Shown: in pieces, positions 1 to 13,445 of the stretch
Layout: every line of letters begins with the position of its first letter
Numbering within the stretch: the stretch's first letter is position 1
Translations under genes and position numbers: made by a program
Notes under the pieces: generated by a model
The model's database searches: none
Told to the model about the DNA's origin: nothing
The model's input: only the letters and a program-made list of their open reading frames with translations
Assembly: GCF_003073045.1 (NCBI RefSeq)
Contig: NC_037592.1
Span: 6,499,924-6,563,923, forward strand
Direction: 5' to 3'
Length of the DNA: 64,000 bases
Source: Pomacea canaliculata
Taxonomy: Eukaryota > Mollusca > Gastropoda > Architaenioglossa > Ampullariidae

Positions 1-220
1 AAATTTAGTTTTAAGTGCATATTGTGTTAAAATACATATCGTATATATAATAAATATAGCTACACCATAAGTACACTATATATATATATAATGAATATAA
101 CTTTAAGTACACGAGGTTTAAGTACTCATCGTCTATGTTATAATTATATCTGCAGCATAAGTACAACAGTGTATATAATGAGTACATCTGGAAGAACCTG
201 TGGGAACTCCATGTATCTCC
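1..220. repeat. Degenerate AT-rich tandem repeat
   Basis: A short word of the form (a/t)taagtaca recurs near 9, 65, 112 and 155 among tatata runs. The spacing is about 45-55 bases. This looks like a diverged tandem or satellite-like array cut by the window edge. No coding potential was seen. Confidence 0.45.
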
Positions 221-276
221 TCTTCTTTTCCAAATTAATAAAAAGGACTGGGTGATATTTTAAATGTTGCATCCCT

Positions 277-345
277 CAAAACAAAACAAAACAAAACAAA
301 ACAAAACAAAACAAAGCAAAGCAAAACAAAAAACAACAACCAAAC
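277..345. repeat. (CAAAA)n microsatellite
   Basis: About ten uninterrupted or lightly interrupted caaaa units, decaying into caaac/caaag variants. It is a simple repeat with no sign of function. Confidence 0.9.
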
Positions 346-1153
346 AAACAAAATAAGTAAACAAATTAAGCATTTTGTGAAGTTACACTGTTTTTGATAT
401 ACTTTATGTTGCTTTTCTTGGCTTCAGAAACCCTTTTATGCACAGCAATCAAAAATTTCTTTAGATCATCTTGGATAAACTTTTAAAGGGCTTTCTCAAA
501 CTATTTTACTTTCACTTGTTGCAAAGCATTTATAAGATGTTGTCAAACATTTACAAGGAGTCATAAAACATTTGTAAGATGCTATAAAACATTTATAGAT
601 TGTAAAGGCAATGCTATTACCAAAAGCAAGCTCTTGTTCTAGAAACCTTCGAACTGTTGTTTGTCCGTTAGTTTGAGCGTGTACTCACACCTACACACAG
701 CAACTGTGATGTTATAGCAATTAAAACATTCAGGCCCCAAGACGATGTTTTTTCTGTGAGTGAATGCAGAAGACACAAGCCGTTTGTCTGGAATATTGTG
801 CGGAAGTCTCAGTGGACGGTGATGATAGGTACCACGTGACCACAGAGCGAAGAACGGGGGGTAGAAAGGAAATGCAAAGAGGAAATCCATTTCTCTCCAT
901 CACCACAACAATTGCGGTAATTTGCGAAACTGCGCGCGAGTACAACATCCGGGCAACACCACCTTGTTAACCTGCGCAATTAGATCTTTCATCTCCCAGG
1001 TGCGCTTTCCGGGTTCACGTGTTTGAAGTGGGGGAGCAGGTGTTCTCAGGTGAGAAGCACGCGCACGCGCTGTCAGGTGATGGGTACCGGGGAGGTCAGG
1101 GGTCATCCTGTTGCATTGACAGGAACTGGGCCCCACAGCGCTGCTGCTACAAT

Positions 1154-1169
1154 TCTTTCTTTCTTTTTT

Positions 1170-1201
<32 letters not shown>

Positions 1202-1203
1202 TC
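1154..1203. repeat. (CTTT)n microsatellite
   Basis: A near-perfect cttt array with one internal poly-T expansion. The Lys/Glu/Arg and Phe/Leu-rich reading frames here come only from the repeat. Confidence 0.95.
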
Positions 1204-3119
1204 ACGGATATTTGTCACTGCAGATGCTGCAATCGTAACAACTCTGGAATAACCGAAGTATTTTCTGTATCAGCAGCAGTAACCGTTGAAAGATGAAAGG
1301 AAGTATTAGTGAATAAGTTAAAATAACAGCAGCTGTGCAGGGCTTCCCTCCTTAGTAAACTCATTCCGTGTAAATGAATGTCAAACAGTGGAAAAACTCT
1401 CTATGACCTCTTCAAGTATACATATACTAATCAATGTATTGTCTTTCGTACTCGACCGGTAACACGAAGATTCTTCGTTTTTCTGTTGTCAGTGGACGAG
1501 AAGTGAAAGCATCGTGTGTCTGTGGATGATGTAGAAGGAGGTCGCCGGCAAAAGAGCATGTGGAAAGAGCAAAGATTGAAAATGTTCAAGAAATCGGAGA
1601 CTGTACAATCCTCACAATAAACCTCCGACAGGAATCCTTGCAAAACCCACCAGCCGCTTGCAGGTGCTTCGATTGGAGGCAGAGAAAGGTGCTCACCTTA
1701 ACACACTGCAAAGGAGCAGTGAGAAACCGGGACAAAACACACGCAAACTGCGAAACAAAAACCATCACCGTCGTTCTCAGAATAAAAATGAAACAAAGTA
1801 CAATGAAAAAAAAAGAAAAAAGAAAATGCGTCGGATCATTACAGGCAAAGCCTACCTGACTGGATAGAAAAAAAGTTTTACCTGGGGTGGATTACATAAA
1901 AAGGTGACAATTACAAAAGACGAGCGATACACGCTTTTTGCCACAGAATCATCGATCCCTGAACAGGATTATCGACAGATTTGAGAAAGGGAATGGAGAG
2001 GTCTACAGGAAGTGAGGGGTGGAGAGAAGAAAAAAGGAGAAAGGTGTGACAGAAAAGAGAGATGTATCGGAAGGAAAAAAATTAGGCAAAGAAAATAAAA
2101 TGGAGGTGACAGCCATGACGTGGAGAGAGAGAGAGAGAACGAAAGAGAAAGAAAGTTAAACAAGTAAAGAGACTGAGAAGAGTTGTTCATAAAATAAGAT
2201 GAAAGTGAACGAGTTAGCTACAAAATTTTTTCTCAGAAAAATGTCAACTTGCGAGTAAGTGCAAACATCTGATGCAGACTGAAAATGATAAAGTGAAGAA
2301 GTTCTTTGGGTTTGATACTTTCTCTCTTTCTTTCTCTTGCTCGCTCACTCTATTCCATGTTCCACTAGTTCGACAAAATCGTTCAAACCATGCTATTTAT
2401 CCTATTTTGTGAGACATCTTTGAGTAAACACCTTGTTTGACGCGACCTCCGCACTCACTACCATGCCCACCTGTCAAAGGTGCGCCACCCCGCGAATCGC
2501 AAAAAATAATAAAAGCAAAAAAATCGTGAAAAGACCTCCGAGCAAAACCATGAATTTTCTGCCCACGTTTTATCGAATCATCTTCCAATGATATTTGTGA
2601 TGTCAAGAGGATGTTACACTTTTCTCCTCCTCAAGAAACTTCTGCTCTGTGGGAGGAAAAAATTCGCGTGTGCTGTCCGTCATTTCATCCATTCATCCAT
2701 CTGTTTGTTAGTCAATCTTTCTGTCTCTCTTTCTGCCTGTGTTTTTCTGTATATCGGCTGCAGTGTGTGTAAAGTGAACACGGGGATGGAAGAGGGTGAG
2801 GTCGGACGAGGGATGGACAATGAAACCACGTGACCCTATACTGAGAACTGTGATTAAATTGTGTAGAAGATCAGATGAGTGTCGTCTGCTGTGTTCAAAG
2901 AATTTCAAAACTCAATTTCCTTACTGAAATATTTCAGAAAATGTTGTGTAGAATGATTTTGCTCATACATTTATATATTTTATTGCTGAAAACAATATTC
3001 TCTCACCGAGTCAGGTTTCATTCTATGACTATTATTTCCAATCTTTAATTTGTAATGATTTTGTTTCCTTCCATGATAAATAATTACTTTACAGGATTAA
3101 TTTTGTTATGTTTCCAGAT

Positions 3120-3330
3120 GAGAGTTTGGCAGAGAGTGCAGCTACTTGAACGAGAAACCTTTGGTAAATGATGTTTACTGAATTTTCACTGGAGCTACTT
3201 ATCAAACCACTGTACAGCTCAAGCGTGAAAAGTCCACAAAGAATAAAGTGTCTGCAGGTGTCCCTTAGGGCTCTGCTTTAGGTCTTCTTTTATATGTGAT
3301 TGATACTGGTGATATTTTTACTGATAAACT
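3120..3330 (+). mobile_element. Decayed non-LTR reverse transcriptase fragment
   Basis: The frame around 3250-3310 reads SAGVP-stop-GSALGLLLYVID. This is the motif-4 region (SGVPQGSxLGPLLF) of non-LTR retrotransposon reverse transcriptases, with the Gln codon of the motif turned into a stop. The preceding about 60 bases fit the same frame. It is a short dead relic. The clade cannot be assigned. Confidence 0.65.
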
Positions 3331-6300
3331 GATGATATTTTTGCCGAAAAATATCAAATTATTTTGCTAACGACACTTGGGGAAAATGCTCCTTTGGGGT
3401 CATCACCCACTATGAGCTTATGCTTTTAACCCTCGCTTATACAGCGAATAAGCATAAAAATTATTGTTAAAAATTTTCTCCTCCTACAAAATTGATAAAA
3501 CGTTGGTAGTTTTACAGGTGAAACATTGCTGAAGCATCACTGACGACTGTGTCTAAGACAAAGAGTTCTCAACAGGACCAGCTGCTCGTCTGGAGGTGTT
3601 GCCTATTTCCAGCACAAGACTCGGGCAGGACCGAGCAAACTGTGCCAATGACGCAAGCGATGTTCCATCTTTTCCATAAATTAAAAAAATTCTAAATCTT
3701 TTGTATCTGATGTGTGGAACAAACTCTAGTACAAGCATTGCCTAAAAATAAACGAGAAAAAAATGGAGCAGGTTGGTGGAGACAGTAGATAGTGTGGACC
3801 AATAAGTAAAAAATAAATAAATCATAAGCAAACCGCTAGTGACCTTTGACATTCGTTAGTGGCAGTTTTTATTATGGATAAGCAGGATCTGATAACGTCA
3901 TTCACGCGACACAGCGCCTGCCTCCCTGTCTGTTGGAGCACGTGACCAGACGGGGGGACAGTGGGTGGGTGTGGGCGTGGGTGGGTAACCAAAACCCGTG
4001 ATATTCACAATACTTTAAAATAGATGTCGTGCCAATGGATGGAAAAAAAGGGGGAAAAAAGATTAAAATAACTGTATCTTGACAAAGACGAAGATACAGA
4101 AAGAAAGAAACATAAATTTACCAAATATCGAATGTTGAAAGATTTCGCTATGAAATCAAATATAAAAGGGGAAGATTTTTGGTTTTGTTTTGCTTTTGGG
4201 TTTTTGTTTTTTTTTTTTTTTCTCATCCATGCCTGCTCACTCACTCACTCACAAACGACTCTTTGGGATGGGAAATAATGATCGTCTGATGCTTGACTCT
4301 GAGAACATATTTCGCCGAGGTTCGTAGAGTACCAAAGTCCCAATGATGATTTTACAAGTGACTTTAGTAGCAGTTGACTCGGCTTCTTCCTTCTTCTTGC
4401 ACTCAAACACATGTTGCCACAGGCCCGTGTGTACTTATTTTTCAATCGACTTGCGACACTTGAAGACTTTAAAAAAAGGGTGAGGAGGGTTGGGAAGGTA
4501 GGAAGTGAGTGAAAGTTCGATAAGACACCGTCTGTTTCCCACAAGATGTTCCCTTCATCTCAGATGTTGTTACAGATGGTGGCACGAGACATTCTGGCGA
4601 AAAATGACATTTCGATAGTAGCACCCGCTGTTTCTTGATAACCAACAGGAATCGCTCTTCTGCATCGCTGCAGACTGTAGAAATGTGATTAAAAATAAAC
4701 AAACAGCCAAAATAAGTCGTAACAACACCAAGGATGAAGAAGGGGGAAAAAAGCAGCTTGCGTTCTCAGGGAAAGGGAATAAAGAAAAGCAGTAAGACAA
4801 AGAAGTACACAAGTCGACAAATAACAAAAAAGCTTAAAAGTCTAGTGGCCTGCATTGTTGTTGTTTTTCTGATGAACGGGTAAAGCTCGGTGTGGAATAC
4901 TGGTGTTTGTGTGAGTGTATCTTAAGAACGAAACCGGAGTATTGACCCAGACTTTTCTAAATAGTATCGTGTACCAAGCTTTATCCAGTTGTTTAAAAAA
5001 ATTCTACCCGAGTAGACAAAGGAAAGGCAGGCGATCCTGTGTCCCTGGGTGTCTGATTACTACATCCACTGCAGAGATAGTCATCTACCAACTAAGACAG
5101 TCGTCCAGATGTATAAAAAACTTGGTAACTGCAGTAAACAAACACACACACACGTTTATATTTATATTGGGTTAATACAAACTGCAATAACGGGTGGTTC
5201 TGAGGTGAACCAAAAAGAAACCGATCAACATGATCCTCTCACTACTCGAGCAGCATGCAGCCCTTGAGTAAGCAATGAGGGAGCATACAAAAGTTAAAGG
5301 CAAAAATATTTCCAGGTGTTTACAAAAGTTGACAGCAGAAGTACTAGGTTGTTTACTTGATTTAATAGAATCAGTGTTTTCACCTGGTTGGTAATTTTGC
5401 ACCTGGACGGGAAAGTGGAAAGAAGAGGGGGAAAGTGCACGAGGATGAAGTTCGTAGAAATAGAGGATGTGAAGTCCAGTCTCCATTTTCGTGATGTTGG
5501 CGACTTGTGCTTTGGTTAGTCGACCCTGGAGGTAGGGATTGTTGCTCTCTTTGAATGCGACACCTGAATGTTGTCGGTTATGTTTTCAAGCCTCTTTGCT
5601 CTTTATCACCCATTGGCCAAAGTTATCACTAGATGATAGTAACAACCAGCCAACGATGTTGGATGAAGGTTGTGTCATAATTTAACTTGAAAAAATAAAT
5701 CCCACAAAATGATGATGACGACGACGACGAAGAAATACGATAAATCACCCCATCCAAAACAAAAACCTTACAACAAAATAAAACAAAATGAACAAAAACT
5801 AGACCAAGTATTCGAAAGGGAAAAAAGAATCTTTTCCAGAAGTTTCTCTATGGAACAGTCGGCCTCACAGTTTCTCCCCCGACGACGGTTGTGACGAACT
5901 CACCGTAAAAATAGTTACTCGTTACGTGCGACTGGTGTTCTCGGGGAAAAGCAGATTAAGAGAGAAAATACGGGAGGTGGCGCTAAATGGGAAAATGATG
6001 TAATTTCATGGCGGCACGCAGGACGGGGCGACGTGGGCATTCTTTGAGGTCACATGATCGCTAAAGCACACAACAGGAAGCTAATGCAGGCAATTTGGTC
6101 GGGCATATCGCCATTTCCCGACTGCCTTGCCTCCCAGCCGTCTCCGGGTCTGCTCTTAATCTAGAAATTTCTCACATTTTGTTGTTTTTGCAAGCTTACA
6201 CCCCTTCTGCCTCATTTCTGGACCAGGGCGTCTTCGGAGTCTCCATCTCTCCTTCGATTGGACGTGGTCACACCACTCACCTGGGTACTTTAGCTTGTCT

Positions 6301-9300
6301 ACCTTTTCGCTCGTCTGTCCCACCGAACCTCGTTCGTCACGTTTAGCGGAGTTTCCTCCCCGTGGAGTTCCCTTCGCGTGCCGCCAGAGGCCGCCAGCAG
6401 AAACCAAAAGTGACACGTCAACATCCAGCGATGGGTGGGCGCTGTGCGCAGCGCGTGCACGGCGATTAACTTTTTGTCCCCTGCGCGTGTCGCCGAGTCG
6501 GCCTTTAATTTGGAGCCACAGATTGGTATGGCGACTAGAAATAAAGCGATTAGATTGCGGCTGTCACGAAGTGGGGTGTTGTGGGGGGGTCTTTCGGGTG
6601 CTGCCGCCAGCCTTGAAGGGAGCAAATCAAAGGGGGGGGGGCCGCCGTGGAGCGGAGTGTCACAAATTGCGGCACAAGCTGTGAAATCAGACCGAAAAGG
6701 AACAAAGCTTGCGGGCGCTCAAGATGTCAACAAGGACACCGTTGCGACAGCCTTTCCCGTCCACCCTCCCCTTCATAGACGTCAGGGTTGGGGACATCAA
6801 GCACGGGTGGCACCGGGTAAAAGCTGTTATTTCCCGCGCAAACCGCTGCCTGGTGCTGCACCCCATCATATAGTCCCTGGCGCAGGTTACCCACCGCACG
6901 CTTCACCAAACACTGGGGGGCATTTCTCCTGGTCTACATGACAGCGGCTCCCTGCTGGGGATAGGGGGGAAATGTGTGGGGGTAGGGGTGGGGAAGGAAA
7001 AAGAACATGAAAAGACTGGAGGGAGGATTTGTACCACTCCTGTGGTTACACTGTTGTAAATCTAGAATACTTCTCACTTTATTTTTTGTTTAGCTAACAT
7101 AATTATTTAACACATAATAAGCAATTCTTTAAAGATAATCATTGGTTTTGTTGTTGTGGATATTTATTAGTGTTTTTAAGTAAAAGGACTATTAGACAAT
7201 ACGACTGAGATAAGGAAAAGGAAAGAAACACACAAGAGAACTGAAGTAAGCAACAAATTTCTTTTAAATGATATATTGACGGTAAAGAAAATAAAGGAGA
7301 GGAACGATAAAATGATAAAATCCTTTATGCATCGGCATCCTCACACATGTATAAAATGTCAAAACCTTCAGGTCATTATATTGAATTTGTTCTTCTTGTC
7401 TGTATTGTAACTGTGAATAATCCACCACAACGAACAAACGAAAAAAAAAAATAGAGGAAAGGAAAGGCTGTTTCTAAGCAAACAGCCGCGCAGGAAAAGG
7501 AAGAAAAAAGGAAAAATGTAGTCTACTCGGTTCGATTTATTATCTGAATTTTTCGACAGCTCTCAAGGTCCCAGCGACAGTTGGTGACCAGATCCGCACA
7601 CAGTGACTGCTGGCCGTGGTGTTGCCATGAGACTCCAGTCCACTCCCTCCGCAGCTGTCACCTGCGCCCCCTGCCGGCAACTCCATCTCTGCCTGCACAA
7701 AAAGGTCCACGTGGTGAAGGTGGAGACATAACAGCATAGAGACAAGATGACTATCAATGTATTTCCTTTGTAAGGACCCCTGTTTCCTGCATCTTAGATA
7801 GTTTCACAGCAAAGCTGCGGGCGCAAAACATCAAACATAAAAATGTCATCGCCAGCCGATCTCTTTCATCGCTTCCGTACCAGATCGTGTTAATGTTGTC
7901 TTATCTTGTTACACCTGGTGCAAGATATTCTGTGCGCACACCTTTATCATTGTCAGGGTTCTTTAGTTTTGACAAACACATTTCTTTTGTCATTTAAACC
8001 GGATATTCTGTCTGAAATGTTTCTTTCTCTCACTCCATTATTTTAGACCTGATGTCCTCTGCTTGAAAGTAGTTCAGTTCATAATGGACATGACAACACA
8101 CACATACACACAGATGAAGCTATCCAGCCCTGGACCTTGTAACAATGGGTTCATGCTAGAAAATATCATCTTTTTGTCTATTTTATCATAAAATTATTTT
8201 TCTTACATTAATTGAACTTATGTTAATAATAGACACCGCCTTCCCAGGATTTCACTTTCAAAACACAAGAATCGGTCGAACCTCTCTAGTTTACCATCTC
8301 GGTGTGTTCAAACATCATCAACGTACGTTGTTACAATAGAGAATAAACACGATCAACTCTCGAGAAGAGGTTCTGTCCATGTGTACCACGTCATCCCACG
8401 AGACCCGTAGGAAATGCCTGATGCCCAGTCACCTTCAATTCGCATTACTACAGATTATCATTCCAATATATTTAGAATACAATTTGGCACAGACGGCCGG
8501 CGACGATGATCGATTGACAAAACGATGATCACATGGCCTCCGCTGCAATTTTTCATGCTGATGTCGATGCTCAAATTGGGAAGAAAATTGAAAAAGCATT
8601 TTCTTTTCACTCGGCGTTCATTTGAACAGCCGAGCTTTTAAGTCGACAAGTCATAATCAGCCTCCGCCGCCGTTATCTTTATCTTTCCGATCAAATTCCT
8701 AGCACTCCTTCCACAAAATTGGCTTGACATATACGAGGAAACCATGCCAGAGTTCTCTGCCCTCTCTTCTTTATTCTTTTAACGATTGGATAATTTATCT
8801 GCTTCTAAAATATCGGCGGAAAGGGCACTGGATTGTCGTTGTTAACGGTGGCGTGTGTGTCGTAGTCTTACCTGTAACAAGGTGAGAGTACAGTTGACAA
8901 GACATGTCCTTTGGTGACATGCGCTCATTATTGCAACTAAAAAGGTCATTTCCGACGAACTTTATTGCATGGACCTAATGAGTCTCAGTTAAGAAACCAA
9001 ATAAACAAAGGAAAAATTTAATAAATAAATAGACTGTAGAAGTGTGTAGAAAAACGATGTGAGGCTACTTTAAAGCTACTTACTAGCCTCACTAGGCTGA
9101 AGTATTTTGATTCTTGATTAATTAAGTCGACTGGTGAGGCAAGCTTGAGTTGGATTGAGTCAGGGCCAGTCATTCACCACTTTACAGACAAGCGAATGCC
9201 AGTGAGAGTTGTTTCCCTACGAAGACATCATGTATTCAGCCTGAAAGTGTCAACCTGTCCAAGACTGACTGAACCCCGCGTCCCGCAGTGTATTCCTGTG

Positions 9301-10404
9301 TCTGAACATTCAAATTTTCTCAAACATCTTTGTTCCTGCAAAATTCCTACAATCATCGTAAGCTGGTGGTAACGACGATGATGATAATTAGGATGAGGTA
9401 GAAAATGATGATGACAACATTCGATGAAAAGGACGAGGATCAACGACGATGACAATGATGATTAAGAACTGGGTGTGATCACATATCTTGGTCCAATGTC
9501 CAGGTAACTTACAGGTAACAAAAACCATTTTAATTGTCTCCGCAGGTATTAGCCACTCGTACATTAGCAACAGCATAGAAAGAATTCGTCATCGGCGAAG
9601 ACGACGACGATGAGGAGGACAAGCCGTGTACTCACACCCTGAAAATACACAACCCATCCTGCCAGACACTAATTATCCCCCCCATCGATAGCGACAATCG
9701 CGGCGACAGGCATGCTTGACATTTGTCTTGGCAGTGCTCCCCCCTGTCACTGGATGTTGTGACGCACGTGTGTGCACGTGGCTGAGGGAGGTATGTACTT
9801 CTGGGATCGATAGGGACTCCATACTCCCCTTTCCCAACAACAGCTTTAGGGACAGTGTTTGTTAGATAAATTCCTTTACTGTTCCTCACAGTATTTGTTT
9901 AAATTATTCTGCTCCTTCGCTTTCAAAGTCGGCAATATTGACCTGGCATTAATGGCAGTTGCAGATAGCTTGTGCCACGCACGACAATCGACAGTTCACC
10001 GTTACATAAATTTTGTGACGACCATTAATGTGAGAACAACTACAGTTTACCACCGAGTCTAACTTTAACGGTAACATCTCCATCTTTATTTTGAATTACA
10101 TATTAAATCTTGCCACTTTCATTATGATTAGAAATTTTTCTTTCAGGAAAAAGATGAGCTCTGTTCAAAGCAGAATTATACTGTTCAGTTCATACATACA
10201 TAAGTACAACACCTTGCGAACACCTGTCCACCCAGAAGAAACGCTTAGGTAATTTATCAGGCAAGAGAAGAAGACTGAGTTAATTTTCTATTTTTTTTAA
10301 AGTGTCTTTAAAATTTTTAAAAAGTCAGAATCTTGAATAAGGACAAAAACATTCATCTGCTTTCATCATTCTCATCCTTGCCTTCGTCGTCTTCCCCTAC
10401 CGCC

Positions 10405-10440
10405 ATCACCACCACCACCACCACCACCACCACCACCACG
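10405..10440. repeat. (ACC)n microsatellite
   Basis: About twelve acc units. The poly-Thr and poly-Val frames through it are products of the repeat. Confidence 0.95.
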
Positions 10441-10929
10441 ACTACCTCTACTACGTCTACATCCCCGCAAGCATCCCCACCATCTCCACATGCACACACA
10501 AAACGGCCAACGCAGGGTACACACCCCGGCACACAGTGTCCTGCGACATCGTCATCCTCGACCAACAGCTGTGGGAAGACAGGACGCGCAGCACGATCGC
10601 AGTGAGAGATCAAAGCCAGTGGGGGCTGGCTGCCCTCCGCATCTTTTCAAACAAACAGCCCGAGTTAAATTAAAAGTTTTTGGTGGCTTTCATGTTGACA
10701 CGAACTCGGCAGTGCGCTGTGGGGATTTTTACGAAACTGCGGGGACGACTGGTGAAAGTCATACAGCCAGCTCCGCCTGACCCGGGCCCCGCCACCACCG
10801 GCAGGACATCTTCCGATTGAGGAGAGTTAATTCTAAATGTAAACATCAGGTCTGTTTGGCGAGTTGTGGAAAATTGCGGCGGGAGCAGTTAATTAAGCGG
10901 TGGTTTGTTCTCGTCGGGAATGAAAGCAA

Positions 10930-11105
10930 AACAGAGCGGGCCGGAGGGGCCGATGGGGGATTTGTAGGCGACCCCGCACTGGCCTGCAGGAAGCTGGACG
11001 ACAAGCGCCTTCTGGTCTTCGATCACTACCCGGCCTGGCCCGTCCTCATCGACAGAAGGGGGGCAACCTCCAACGCTGGACTCAATATGGTCGAGAAGAG
11101 GTCTG
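10930..11105 (+). other. Possible isolated exon, unidentified
   Basis: From about 10970 the plus strand has a tag-type acceptor followed by an open frame with mostly C- or G-ending codons, containing KLDDKRLLVF and HYPAWPVLIDRR. The minus strand is also open here. I do not recognise the protein, and no partner exon is visible. The segment is CpG-rich and complex, so it could equally be a regulatory block. Confidence 0.2.
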
Positions 11106-11759
11106 TTTAAAAAGGTTTGCTTCGCCCACCACCCGAAAAATGGCGGATTGGAGGAGACTGCTTGATGCTTCCTCTCCATTTTTCAAAATGACGATTCTCA
11201 AAGAAAAAAAAATCGCGAAAGACACGACTCTTACTTGAAGAATGTACATTATTGTGTCAAAAACTACATGTTCTTTTAAACATCACCATAAAAAGGTTTT
11301 AATAAACCAATAAATAGTATTAATTTCGTGTATTACCGCCATTTCTGTCTTGAAATAAAAAAAAAAAATCCTAGTGTCATATGCGATAAACATAAATAAA
11401 ATTGTGGAGGTCGAGTCAATCAAATTTGTTTTGTTTTGGTAGCCAGAACTGATTGTGACTGCTGGCTAAATACAGAGTTAAAAGAATAGTCACAGTCAGA
11501 AGTTAACTAATAATAACTATTGGCAGCTATACACAGTTACTGCCGAACACGTAGAAGTGAACATCAAACACTGTACAACATATATATATATTACTTGATA
11601 AAACATATTTACTGTCCACCGTCATCAAACACATTCACTATCGTAATACATCTCCTGGTATATCGAGCACATAATTTACATTAGTTAATTAGGATCAGTC
11701 GTTAGAAGGCAAAATAAAAAAGAAGACTATAGGCTGGAAGACATAACTTCTTGCTATTA

Positions 11760-12110
11760 GTGTCTGGCATCAGACGGAAGAAATTTGGAAGAGGTTCCTT
11801 GTTCTTCTCAGCCCCGATGTTTGAGCTCTCTGCCTCTTACTCTTCCAGTGGTGGCCATGTTCGAAGCCTTCCAATCCCGCCTCCAAACCCATCTCTTCAA
11901 GAAATATCTGGTATAATCAAGAGTGCTGTTCCGCTCACTCCTCAGTTCGTTCTCCATGCTCTTAGTTCATGTTTTTGCCAGAAGTTTATCTTTGCTGATG
12001 CTCATGTTACTTGTGTGGTTGATTGTCGGTAGTTTGTAGTCTTTGGTGTGCATCGCAATGAGCTCGTATTTACACAAAGAAAAGTGCTTTATAAAGTCAA
12101 CTATTATTCT
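11760..12110 (+). mobile_element. LINE (CR1/L2-like) 3' end relic
   Basis: The plus strand at about 11853-11905 encodes FEAFQSRLQTHLFKKYL. This resembles the extreme C-terminus of CR1/L2-type LINE ORF2 proteins (FKSRLKTHLF). About 150 bases downstream comes a tail resembling the usual 3' UTR of such elements, with cgcaatgagc and gtgctttataaag. It is a 5'-truncated copy and the only recognisable content here. Confidence 0.65.
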
Positions 12111-13026
12111 AACATGAAACACATTTATTGTCCGAACACACTTCGGCTAACAGATATTCAGTTTGCTGATGGGCGAGGAGTTGAACAAATTATCCAACAT
12201 GTCGGATTCTTAACACTTTTCAAGATCAGGTACACTTAAGGAGGGAAAAAAGCTAAACCTGCTTACTCTGAGTCAAAAGGAATGCTGTATCCGAAAAGAA
12301 AAAAAAAAATGTACTGTAACTGACAAAAAGTCAGCTGTTGGACATAACATTATTTGGAGGAAAAATACCTGACCATACAGACTATTTCTACTTCTTCTTA
12401 TTACGATGTACTATTCCCAGTTTAGATATGGGGATAATTTTATATCCGAGATACGGATAATACAATAACGGAAAATACAATTTTAACAAATGAAGTGATA
12501 TCAAAACATCAATACTTCTTACAATACATATAGAATGTTGCATAGATACACCTTTTAATTTTTGCTTTAGACTTAGCTGTATGTATATTTAAATATAAAA
12601 AACTGTGTACAGTTTTTTTGCTAAACATTTTATTCAAATGTTAGTAGTCATTCGTTCATTTATTTATTTTTTTCCCCCCGGCCTCTCCAACCCTAGCTTC
12701 CTGGCTACCACATTTAAAGTGATTCCCCCTCCACCCCACCTTGTTGTGAAAGGTGTTCAGATAGCAGGAATGGCCCTCTACAAGGCAAAATAAAATAGAT
12801 GGCCACAACACGCATGACCTGTACTATCTGTTATCTTCCTAAGGACTGACCTTTGATGACAACAGTTGTGGTATTTTCTAAAGAGACAGAAAGAATTGGC
12901 GATGTAATGAGTGATGCGTGTGTGTTCCCCACTACCACTACTACCACCGCCCAGCATGAGACTGTGCATGTGCGAGTGTGTGCACTGTTGTCTGCCCATA
13001 CATGCACACTAAGATAATTTTCAGAA

Positions 13027-13028
<2 letters not shown>

Positions 13029-13077
<49 letters not shown>
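13029..13077. repeat. (AAT)n microsatellite
   Basis: Sixteen or so perfect aat units. The poly-Leu frame on the minus strand is an artefact of the repeat. Confidence 0.97.
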
Positions 13078-13401
13078 TAAAAGAAAGAAGAAAGTAGATC
13101 GTTTTAGTGAAAAGCCAGTGGGCGATCACCATAGTGAATCACAAAAGTGTATTACACATCCATGAGTGAATATTAACAACGATAACCTGTTCTGATTCAC
13201 CTTTTCCACATGAGTGTTGACACTACAGAAGGCATGCAGTGGTCTCCTTCCTTACAATTGTTTTATCTTTCAGGTATCTTCCAGAAGCTGGAGTTATTTT
13301 TTTCGCATTCTTGTAGGCATTTAAATGAGAAAGCTAATCTTAAACAGCAGTTATAACCTTCGTGACATTGGTAGTGAGTCAATATTAATAACAAAAAAAT
13401 T

Positions 13402-13402
13402 A

Positions 13403-13445
<43 letters not shown>
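13402..13445. repeat. (AAT)n microsatellite
   Basis: A second perfect aat array only 325 bases from the first. The poly-Asn frame is an artefact. Confidence 0.97.

Noticed and set aside
10333..10605. Thr/Ser-rich frame and its Val/Asp-rich antisense
   Set aside because: Both come from the (ACC)n repeat and adjacent low-complexity DNA.
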